DNA of 5,245 nt from Candidatus Omnitrophota bacterium (GTDB taxonomy: Bacteria > Omnitrophota > Gorgyraeia > Zapsychrales > Fredricksoniimonadaceae). Within the stretch, counting starts at the first letter, position 1. Each line of letters opens with the position of its first letter. Shown here in pieces: positions 1 through 5,245 of the stretch. Both the position numbers and the translations under genes were made by a program. The notes beneath the pieces are model-generated. The model did not search any database. It had not been told where the DNA came from and saw nothing but the letters and a program-made list of their open reading frames with translations. The stretch spans positions 1-5,245 of the forward strand of contig JACQQW010000017.1 of the NCBI GenBank assembly GCA_016206745.1. Reading direction: 5' to 3'.

Positions 1-199
1 CGCCCTTGACCTCCAGGCTCTTGGCTCCCGCGCGGAGCCAATCCGCGCTCGCGCGCTCGCCCAGGAGGAACCCCAGCGCCTCGATGAGGATGGATTTCCC
101 GGCCCCGGTTTCACCGGTCAAAATATTCAAATCCCCATGAAATTCAATGTTTAACCGGTCGATAAGGCCGAAATTATGGATGGTCAATTGAGTCAACAT
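1..199 (-). CDS. recN: RecN DNA repair ATPase, N-terminal fragment
   Basis: Reading the minus strand from an ATG at 199-197 gives 66 codons open to the window edge. The start MLTQLTIHNFGLIDRLNIEF is the classic RecN opening, followed by a Walker A P-loop GETGAGKS at residues 29-36 and the RecN-type continuation ILIEALGFLLGERAS. RecN is an SMC-like ATPase (head domains plus coiled coil) that acts in recombinational repair of double-strand breaks; only the N-terminal half of the ATPase head is visible here, the rest (about 490 residues by family norm) lies beyond the left edge. SMC and RecF share the P-loop style, but the LTGETGAGKSIL and LLGERAS context is specific to RecN. No clear Shine-Dalgarno sequence precedes the start. 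Base composition is uneven: about 42% GC over 101-199 and about 70% over 1-100. Confidence 0.95.
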   Translation of the reverse strand, partial: MLTQLTIHNFGLIDRLNIEFHGDLNILTGETGAGKSILIEALGFLLGERASADWLRAGAKSLEVKG

Positions 200-258
200 A
201 GGTTCAGATATTATCAGAGAAGGGAATGTTTGAGAATAGAATTTTGTTAAGGAAGAAA

Positions 259-264
259 ATTATA
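259..264 (-). promoter_or_regulatory. Candidate -10 element for recN
   Basis: The minus strand reads TATAAT here, a perfect sigma70 -10 hexamer, about 60 bases upstream of the recN ATG. This would give a leader of roughly 50 bases. The matching -35 (expected near 282-287) is poor (ATTCCT), and there is no TGn extension, so the promoter would be weak or need an activator. In AT-rich DNA a single perfect hexamer can occur by chance. Confidence 0.4.
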
Positions 265-279
265 TGCTTTCCCATACTC

Positions 280-313
280 CAAGGAATCGGGACAATACAC
301 GAAATATTCCTTG
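280..313. promoter_or_regulatory. 8-bp inverted repeat, possible operator shared by divergent promoters
   Basis: CAAGGAAT at 280-287 and ATTCCTTG at 306-313 are perfect inverted copies separated by 18 bases; centre-to-centre distance is 26 bp. The left arm covers the expected recN -35 region and the right arm overlaps the first bases of the plus-strand -35 (311-316). This placement suits a dimeric regulator acting on both directions. It does not resemble the E. coli LexA (CTGT-N8-ACAG) or Bacillus LexA consensus. A chance repeat of this size in this much DNA is possible (of the order of a few per cent). Confidence 0.4.
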
Positions 314-339
314 TAAGCTCAATCCATCGTTATTAAAAT
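311..339 (+). promoter_or_regulatory. Sigma70-like promoter for the fchA-like/folD/oxidoreductase/polA run
   Basis: TTGTAA (311-316, 4 of 6 to consensus) is followed by an optimal 17-base spacer and TAAAAT (334-339, 5 of 6). Transcription would start near 346, giving a leader of about 37 bases before the ATG at 383. It is the best plus-strand promoter-like match I saw in the intergenic region. Since the downstream genes are separated by no more than 4 bases, it may drive all four. Confidence 0.55.
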
Positions 340-382
340 GAAACTTTGAAGTCCATATAAATCTTTCCGGCTGATTTTACCG

Positions 383-874
383 ATGCTGATCAATTTCCAC
401 AGCTTGACTTTAGGCGCGTATTTAGAACGGCTTTCCCATCGGGAACCTGTGCCGGGGGGCGGTTCTGCCGCGGCCCTGACCGCGGCTTTGGGAGCGGGGC
501 TTGTTTCTATGGTGGGAAATTATTCCCTTGGCCGCAAGGGTAATACAAAGGCTGTGGAACAGCGTTTGACCAGGATTGTGCGCGCAAGTGAATCTATTCG
601 CAAGCGGCTGCTGCAGCTGACCACCCTGGACGCCAAGGCCTATTTAAAGATTGTTGCCGCCCGTAAACAAGATGCCAGGGCCCAAAAGCGCGCCGGCCGG
701 GAGGCGGCCGCCGTAGGCAGGGAAGTCTGCCGTTTATGTTACCAGGCCATAGACTTGACGTTTTTTTTAGCGGCCAAAGGCAACCCCCGTTTAATCAGCG
801 ATATTGAGGTGGCGGCTGGACTTTTACAGGCCGGTTTTAACGGTTCCATGGTCATGGTGAGGACCAATCAATGA
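383..874 (+). CDS. FchA/FTCD-type cyclodeaminase/cyclohydrolase family protein, short form
   Basis: The 163-residue product belongs to the formiminotetrahydrofolate cyclodeaminase family, which also contains the acetogen methenyl-THF cyclohydrolase FchA. Visible family features in order: an opening helix (SLTLGAYLERL, 7-17), the signature PGGGSAA (24-30), MVGNYSLGRK (43-52), a conserved helix with LDAKAY (82-87) and the KGNPRLISD segment (132-140) before the last helix. The protein is a small all-helical cytoplasmic enzyme, usually about 200-215 residues. This one stops where relatives reach their NVxINL strand-like segment, so about 40-45 C-terminal residues are absent. The stop lies in an ATGA overlap with folD, so it looks like a true end rather than a sequencing error. 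The ATG at 383 is the only reasonable start: an in-frame stop lies at 347-349 and no upstream ATG or GTG intervenes. No Shine-Dalgarno sequence is visible. Linkage to folD supports a folate one-carbon role; whether it is cyclohydrolase or deaminase cannot be told from sequence alone. Confidence 0.85.
   Translation: MLINFHSLTLGAYLERLSHREPVPGGGSAAALTAALGAGLVSMVGNYSLGRKGNTKAVEQRLTRIVRASESIRKRLLQLTTLDAKAYLKIVAARKQDARAQKRAGREAAAVGREVCRLCYQAIDLTFFLAAKGNPRLISDIEVAAGLLQAGFNGSMVMVRTNQ
856..862 (+). promoter_or_regulatory. Shine-Dalgarno-like site for folD
   Basis: GGTGAGG lies 8 bases before the folD ATG at 871, inside the end of the upstream gene. It is the only convincing purine-rich ribosome site in front of any gene in this window. 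Combined with the ATGA stop/start overlap it suggests translational coupling of the two genes. Confidence 0.45.
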
Positions 875-1737
875 GCGCCCGGATTTTGGACGGAAAATTG
901 CTGGCTGCCACGCTTAAGCAAGAGCTCAAAAAGGAAATTGTAGACCTTAAGCATCGCAGCGGTCAACACCCGCGTTTGGTCAATATTGTTATAGGAGAAG
1001 ATGCCGCCAGCTGGTCCTACGCCCTTAGCCAGCAAAAAGCGGCGGAAGCATTAGGCATTCATTATGAACTGCAAAAATTAAGCGCGGCCATAAAACAGGC
1101 GGACGCTTTGGAATTGGTCCGTCAATTAAACGGTCATGCCCATGTCCACGGCATTATGATCAATAAGCCTTTGCCGGCACACATTGATTTCAAGACTTTA
1201 ATCGAAGCTATTGCCGTTTGGAAAGATGTGGAAGGATTGAACCCGGCCAATTTAGGGCGTTTACTTCTGGGTAAGGGTAAAATACTTCCTTGTACGGCGG
1301 CCGCGGCCGTGGCCCATGCGCGTTGGACCGGCGAAACTCTGAAAGGAAAAGAAGCTGTGGTGGTCGGCCGATCGGAAATCGTCGGCAAGCCCGCGGCCCT
1401 GCTTTTATTGGAGGAAAACATCACCACCACCATTTGCCATTCGGCCACAAGCCAGGCGGGTAAGCTGGAAGGGCATTTAAAAAATGCGGACATTATCATT
1501 GCCGCCATCGGCAAACCTTTATTTATAAAAGGAGATTGGATCAAGCCGGGGGCCATTGTGATCGATGTGGGAATCAATGAGCATGGGGGAAAGATCGTTG
1601 GGGACGTGGATTTTGCCTCTGCCGCCGCGAAGGCCGCTTGCATTACCCCTGTTCCCGGCGGTGTGGGACCGGTGACTTCTGTCATGTTGATGAAAAATGT
1701 TGTAGAGGCATTCAAACAGCAATTATTCTTAAAATAG
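871..1737 (+). CDS. folD: FolD-family methylene-THF dehydrogenase/cyclohydrolase with altered catalytic residues
   Basis: The 288-residue product is full length for FolD (usually 280-300), which interconverts methylene-, methenyl- and 10-formyl-tetrahydrofolate using NAD(P). It begins with the usual ILDGK (5-9). The NAD(P) half is well kept: VVVGRSEIVGKPAALLLL (163-180), CHSAT (189-193), ADIIIAAIGKP (206-216), DVGIN (232-236), GDVDF (244-248) and TPVPGGVGP (259-267). The catalytic half is unusual. Tyr50 is present, but the family YVxxK lysine is Gln54, the VQLPLP motif is INKPLP (Asn98 for Gln98), and KDVDG is KDVEG (Glu121 for Asp121). These positions match E. coli FolD numbering directly. 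PCTPxG is also changed to PCTAAA. The lysine is known in the family to be essential for the cyclohydrolase step, so dehydrogenase-only activity is inferred. The gene overlaps the FchA-like gene by 4 bases, which fits that idea. An alternative is a related reaction on a modified folate. Confidence 0.93.
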   Translation: MSARILDGKLLAATLKQELKKEIVDLKHRSGQHPRLVNIVIGEDAASWSYALSQQKAAEALGIHYELQKLSAAIKQADALELVRQLNGHAHVHGIMINKPLPAHIDFKTLIEAIAVWKDVEGLNPANLGRLLLGKGKILPCTAAAAVAHARWTGETLKGKEAVVVGRSEIVGKPAALLLLEENITTTICHSATSQAGKLEGHLKNADIIIAAIGKPLFIKGDWIKPGAIVIDVGINEHGGKIVGDVDFASAAAKAACITPVPGGVGPVTSVMLMKNVVEAFKQQLFLK

Positions 1738-1741
1738 AATT

Positions 1742-2902
1742 ATGTCAAATATATTGATCGTCGGCAATTCACCTGCCGCCATATCCGCCATAGAACATAT
1801 CCGCCGCACAGAGGTTTCTTCGGCAATTACGCTGTTTTGCCCTGAGCAAGTTTTGCCTTATGACCGTTGTTTCTTACCTTCGCTTGTGGCCAAAAACATC
1901 AAAGAGTCCCAGGTGTATGTTGGGCATGAAAAATTCTTTCAGGAGCATAAGGTCAATGTCATGCTCAATGAATCATTGACGCGCATCAGCGCCAAACGTA
2001 AACAGATTACCACCGCAAACAAGACCCATGTTCCATTTGACAAGCTTTTATTGACGGATTTACCGGCTGTGCAATTGCCGGCAGTGAAGGGGCACCATAA
2101 AAAAGGCATTTTTAATGCTTGCCGTTTAAGCGAGGTAAAAGACCTTGTTAAGCAATTGCCTTTTATAGATAATATCATCGTGCCGGTGGCAAATTTTGCC
2201 GGCTTTGATATGGCCTGCGCCTTAAGCCGTATGGGTAAAGAAGTGGCAGTGGCGGCACCCGCGGGAGTATTGGGCGGGATTTTCGATGACGATACTTCGG
2301 CATTATTAAAACAAATGGTCGAAGCCAGGGGAGTGCGGGTTTTTATAGACAGCGTGGAGGAGCTTCTGGGGGACGCGGCAGTCAAGGCCGCGCGGTTAAA
2401 ATCAGGCAAGGTCATTGCTGCCCAGGCAATTGTGTTTGATGATGTGCGTCCTGATGTGCGCTTGTTGGAGGATTCCGGGTTAACGGACAATGGCCGCATC
2501 GCCGTGGGTGAATTTTTCAATACCGCCGCCCCTGATGTATTTGCCTGTGATGCGGCCCTGGGCGCGTTTGATCTATTGCCGCAAGAATCGGCCCGGCAAG
2601 GAATATGCGCTGCCGCGAACATGCTTGAGTTAGGGAGCATGGTTTATGAGCCTCCCACATTGCTGCGTGAATTCGGCGCTAAGATTTGCGATGGATTTTG
2701 CGGCGGATCAGTGCGGTTACAAGAAGGAGGGCGGGAGCATATGAAATTCGACGGCCCCAGGAACATTTATAAAAAAATTTTTGTGCTTAATGATGGTTTG
2801 GTCGGCGCGGTGTGGTTGAACGCCTTGGAAGATAAAGATAAAGTACAGCAAGCCCTGGCGCAAAAGATGCCTTTCAATGACGGGCTTTTACTCATACCCT
2901 GA
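1742..2902 (+). CDS. Pyridine nucleotide-disulphide oxidoreductase-fold protein with degraded cofactor motifs
   Basis: The 386-residue product follows the layout of the NirB/rubredoxin-reductase-like FAD/NAD flavoproteins: N-terminal Rossmann segment ILIVGNSPAA (4-13), PYDRCFLP (39-46, family PYxRPLLP), PFDKLLL (98-104), a central Rossmann segment (145-170), VRPDVRLLEDSGL (235-247), PDVFACDAA (264-272), NMLELG plus Tyr302, and a C-terminal YKKIFVLNDGLVGAVWL domain (343-359). Family cofactor motifs are eroded. GNSAAG/GNGPAG is GNSPAA; the ATGxxP loop is TDLPAV (105-110); the NAD-binding GGGxxGxE is VANFAGFD (149-156); and AAGD is shortened to ACD (268-270). There is no redox-active CxxxxC near the N-terminus; Cys316 and Cys320 form a CxxxC of unknown meaning. 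It starts 4 bases after folD with no visible ribosome site, and ends 3 bases before polA. Function is unknown: weak FAD binding, a repurposed electron-transfer partner of the folate enzymes, or a catalytically dead scaffold are all possible. The reading frame is intact and coding-like, so it is not an obvious pseudogene. Confidence 0.85.
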   Translation: MSNILIVGNSPAAISAIEHIRRTEVSSAITLFCPEQVLPYDRCFLPSLVAKNIKESQVYVGHEKFFQEHKVNVMLNESLTRISAKRKQITTANKTHVPFDKLLLTDLPAVQLPAVKGHHKKGIFNACRLSEVKDLVKQLPFIDNIIVPVANFAGFDMACALSRMGKEVAVAAPAGVLGGIFDDDTSALLKQMVEARGVRVFIDSVEELLGDAAVKAARLKSGKVIAAQAIVFDDVRPDVRLLEDSGLTDNGRIAVGEFFNTAAPDVFACDAALGAFDLLPQESARQGICAAANMLELGSMVYEPPTLLREFGAKICDGFCGGSVRLQEGGREHMKFDGPRNIYKKIFVLNDGLVGAVWLNALEDKDKVQQALAQKMPFNDGLLLIP

Positions 2903-2905
2903 TCC

Positions 2906-5245
2906 ATGTCAAAAAACCGGATTTTTTTGATTGACGCGTACGGCCTGTGTTACCGGGCTTTTTACGCGGTCAAAGGCCTGAAGAATTCCAAAGGCCGGCC
3001 CACCAATGCGGTGTTTGGTTTTTGCAATATTTTGCGCAAGCTCTTGAACGATTTAAAACCGACCCACATCGCGGTTTGTTTTGACACCGGCAAAAAAACG
3101 CACCGGCAGTCAAAATATGCGGAATATAAAATGCAGCGCCAGGCCATGCCCGATGATTTGATCAGTCAGATCAAGACCATCCGGGAAATTGTGGCCGCCT
3201 ATAATATCCCGGTCTTTGAACTGGAAGGTTATGAGGCGGATGATGTCATGGCCACGCTGGCCTCCAAGTATGCCGGCAAAAACACTGAAGTGGTCATTGT
3301 CACCGAGGACAAAGATATGGGACAGCTGGTGGGGGCCCAAGTCAAATTGTACAGCGCCCGCCAGGAAAAAATCCTGACGGCAGCGGATGTCGAGGTCAAA
3401 TTCGGCGTGCGCCCGGACCAGATCATTGATTATATCGCTTTGGCCGGGGACGCTTCCGACAACATCCCCGGGGTGCCCGGGATCGGCGAGGCCGGCGCCC
3501 GCGCTTTGCTTGCTGAATTCGGCACCCTGGAAAATATTTATAAACATTTGGATGAGGTCAAAGGCGGCAAGCTCAAAGAAAAATTGCGCCAGGGAGAACA
3601 ATCCGCTTTATTAAGTAAAGAACTGGCCACCTTGCATGCGGATGTTCCTCTGGCGATCACCTGCGATGATTTGGCATTGCGGCGGCCCGACCGTCCGCGA
3701 TTATTGGAGCTCTACCAGGAGCTGGAATTTAGAAGATTTGCCGAGGAAGTCAGTGACGCTCCACCGGCGCAACAAGCACAAGGGCCGATTGCCTATAAGG
3801 ACATGGTTGTGCTGCGCCGGGGAAACCAAAGCGTGAGCGTGGTCTATGATTTAAAGAGTTTGCGCAAACAGGGCCAGGTATTTGAGGGTGAAATATTTGA
3901 TGTGTATTTGGCCGGTTATTTACTGGCCGGCGGCCAGGGCCAATACGATGTGCCTTCCCTGGCCTGGCGGTATTTGAATAAAAAACCCCATGAGCATATT
4001 TTGGAAGAATTATATGACCCTATGATGGAGGCCCTGGCCCGGCAAGGACTGGCGGGTTTATTGGAAAAAGTGGAGATGCCTTTAGTGGAAGTCCTGGTGC
4101 AGATGGAAAAAGACGGGGTACGGTTAGACCTTTGTGTGCTGGATGAATTATCCAGGGAATGCCAGGCAAAAATCGCCGAAATGGAAGACGGTCTTTTTAA
4201 ATCCGCTGGCACTAAATTTAATATCAATTCCCCCAAGCAATTGAGTGAAGTGCTTTTTGATCGCCTGAAATTACCGGTGATCAAAAAAACCAAGACGGGT
4301 TTTTCGACCGATGAAGAGGTGCTCACGCGCCTGGCGGAAAAACACGCTTTACCGGCGATGATCCTGGAATACCGTCAAATCGCAAAGCTTAAGAACACCT
4401 ATATCGATGCTCTGCCGCAACTGGCGGACCCGCAGACCCACCGCATCCATGCCACGTTTAACCAAACCGGCGCGGAGACCGGGCGATTGAGTTCCAATAA
4501 TCCCAATTTGCAGAACATTCCCGCGCGCACGGATTTTGGGCGTCGTATCCGCGCGGCGTTTGTGCCCTACGATCAAGGTCAGGTGTTGTTGTCCGCGGAT
4601 TATTCGCAAATTGAATTAAGGATCCTGGCGCATTTGTCCGGGGATGAAGGGTTAAAAAAGGCCTTTGGCCGGGACGATGACATTCACCGGCATACGGCTT
4701 CATTAATGTTTGAGGTCTCCGAAGAGAAGGTGGATGAACAGATGCGCTATGCGGCCAAACGCATCAATTTTGGGATCGTCTACGGCATGAGCGCTTTCGG
4801 CCTGGCCAAAGACTTAAATGTTTCCCAGAGGCAGGCCCAGGAATTTATCGACACCTATTTCTTGCGTTACCCCAATGTGCGCGCATTTTTAGACGGTGAA
4901 ATCCAGAAGGCCAGGGATTTGGGATATGCCACGACCATGTTCAACCGCCGCCGGTATTTGCCGGACATCAACAGCCGTAATATGGGACTGCGGCAATTTG
5001 CACAGCGGCAGGCGATCAATGCGCCCATCCAGGGGACGGCCGCGGACTTGATTAAAAAAGCCATGGTCGATATTGCCGCGCGCATACAGCACAAGAAACT
5101 GTCATCGAAGATGATTTTGACCGTGCACGACGAATTGGTCTTTAATGTGCCGGACAAAGAACAGGAAGAAATGGTCCGGCTGGTCCGTGAAGGTATGGAA
5201 CGGATCATGGAACTTTGCGTCCCCGTAAAGGCCACGGTCAAGACC
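2906..5245 (+). CDS. polA: DNA polymerase I, Taq-like without a working proofreading domain; 3' end beyond window
   Basis: An unbroken frame of 780 codons runs from the ATG at 2906 to the window edge. DNA polymerase I fills gaps and removes Okazaki primers. The 5'-nuclease domain (about 1-275) has its metal-binding acidic residues: Asp10 (IDAYG), Asp60 (FDTG), EADD at 110-113, VTEDKD (132-137), and the GDASDNIPGVPGIG helix-hairpin-helix from 181. Residues about 290-385 are a remnant of the 3'-5' exonuclease domain: the DxE motif is missing, the NxxxD asparagine is replaced by Ser311 (Asp315 may correspond to the aspartate), and the YxxxD motif is not recognisable. The polymerase domain (from about 386) is complete in key residues: TGRLSS followed by NPNLQNIP, motif A Asp565 (DYSQIELR), O-helix Arg614, Lys618, Phe622, Tyr626, and motif C His741-Asp742-Glu743. 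Only about 10 C-terminal codons seem to be missing. The start gives the standard IFLIDAYG opening. No Shine-Dalgarno sequence is seen, and the 3-base gap suggests coupling to the upstream gene. Confidence 0.97.
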   Translation, partial: MSKNRIFLIDAYGLCYRAFYAVKGLKNSKGRPTNAVFGFCNILRKLLNDLKPTHIAVCFDTGKKTHRQSKYAEYKMQRQAMPDDLISQIKTIREIVAAYNIPVFELEGYEADDVMATLASKYAGKNTEVVIVTEDKDMGQLVGAQVKLYSARQEKILTAADVEVKFGVRPDQIIDYIALAGDASDNIPGVPGIGEAGARALLAEFGTLENIYKHLDEVKGGKLKEKLRQGEQSALLSKELATLHADVPLAITCDDLALRRPDRPRLLELYQELEFRRFAEEVSDAPPAQQAQGPIAYKDMVVLRRGNQSVSVVYDLKSLRKQGQVFEGEIFDVYLAGYLLAGGQGQYDVPSLAWRYLNKKPHEHILEELYDPMMEALARQGLAGLLEKVEMPLVEVLVQMEKDGVRLDLCVLDELSRECQAKIAEMEDGLFKSAGTKFNINSPKQLSEVLFDRLKLPVIKKTKTGFSTDEEVLTRLAEKHALPAMILEYRQIAKLKNTYIDALPQLADPQTHRIHATFNQTGAETGRLSSNNPNLQNIPARTDFGRRIRAAFVPYDQGQVLLSADYSQIELRILAHLSGDEGLKKAFGRDDDIHRHTASLMFEVSEEKVDEQMRYAAKRINFGIVYGMSAFGLAKDLNVSQRQAQEFIDTYFLRYPNVRAFLDGEIQKARDLGYATTMFNRRRYLPDINSRNMGLRQFAQRQAINAPIQGTAADLIKKAMVDIAARIQHKKLSSKMILTVHDELVFNVPDKEQEEMVRLVREGMERIMELCVPVKATVKT

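Noticed and set aside
280..313. The inverted repeat as a rho-independent terminator
   Set aside because: The stem is AT-rich with an 18-base loop and no following T run, and no gene on either strand ends into this region.
761..768. Run of eight T in the FchA-like gene as a possible frameshift explaining the short C-terminus
   Set aside because: Family motifs after the run (KGNPRLISD and the following helix) continue in the same frame, so no frameshift is needed; the stop at 872-874 is well after it.
1134..1722. Open frames on the minus strand opposite folD (193 and 67 residues)
   Set aside because: They lie wholly opposite a clear FolD coding sequence, have no recognisable family motifs, and have low-complexity composition typical of antisense shadows.
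1939..2640. A 233-residue minus-strand open frame opposite the oxidoreductase-like gene
   Set aside because: The plus strand shows recognisable flavoprotein-fold motifs across the same region; the minus-strand product is rich in Ser, Thr, Ala and Asn with no motif, as expected of a shadow.
2771..2782. A7T5 run in the oxidoreductase-like gene as a programmed slippage site
   Set aside because: The frame continues through conserved C-terminal motifs to a stop right before polA, and no alternative frame of length follows.
3110..3601. A 163-residue minus-strand open frame opposite polA
   Set aside because: It covers the strongly conserved 5'-nuclease domain of PolA in antisense; phrases such as repeated Gly-His-Asp come from the reverse of conserved PolA codons.

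Overview
This is a compact bacterial chromosome segment with no mobile elements, RNA genes or CRISPR. It carries a divergent pair of transcription units. On the minus strand, running off the left edge, is the 5' end of recN (DNA repair ATPase). On the plus strand is a tightly packed run of four genes: a short FchA/FTCD-type cyclodeaminase/cyclohydrolase, a FolD homologue, an FAD/NAD-type oxidoreductase-fold protein, and polA (DNA polymerase I), which runs off the right edge a few codons before its expected end. The junctions are a 4-base ATGA overlap, a 4-base gap and a 3-base gap, so one transcript is likely.

The 183-base divergent intergenic region (200-382) is AT-rich. It holds a good sigma70-like promoter for the plus-strand genes, a perfect TATAAT -10 for recN, and a perfect 8-bp inverted repeat lying between and over the two predicted -35 regions. 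This is a plausible shared operator.

The main point of interest is the one-carbon (folate) module. The FolD homologue keeps its NAD(P) half and the active-site tyrosine, but carries three conservative changes at the classical catalytic/folate positions (Lys54 to Gln, Gln98 to Asn, Asp121 to Glu, same numbering as E. coli FolD). The lysine is the residue tied to cyclohydrolase activity. The gene directly upstream, overlapping folD, belongs to a family that includes a stand-alone methenyl-THF cyclohydrolase (FchA). An attractive inference is a division of labour: FolD as dehydrogenase only, FchA-like protein as cyclohydrolase. The next gene encodes a protein with the overall layout of the nitrite-reductase-large-subunit/rubredoxin-reductase flavoprotein family, but with the FAD glycine motif, the ATG motif, the NAD glycine motif and the C-terminal GD motif all degraded. 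It may be a cofactor-poor or repurposed paralogue linked to folate metabolism.

PolA has complete 5'-nuclease and polymerase motifs but a shrunken, inactive-looking 3'-5' exonuclease domain, as in Taq polymerase. Organism: a bacterium of moderate GC, with little use of Shine-Dalgarno sequences in this window. The gene content would fit an uncultivated lineage such as Omnitrophota or a related group, but that assignment is a weak guess from general gene style, not from a diagnostic marker.
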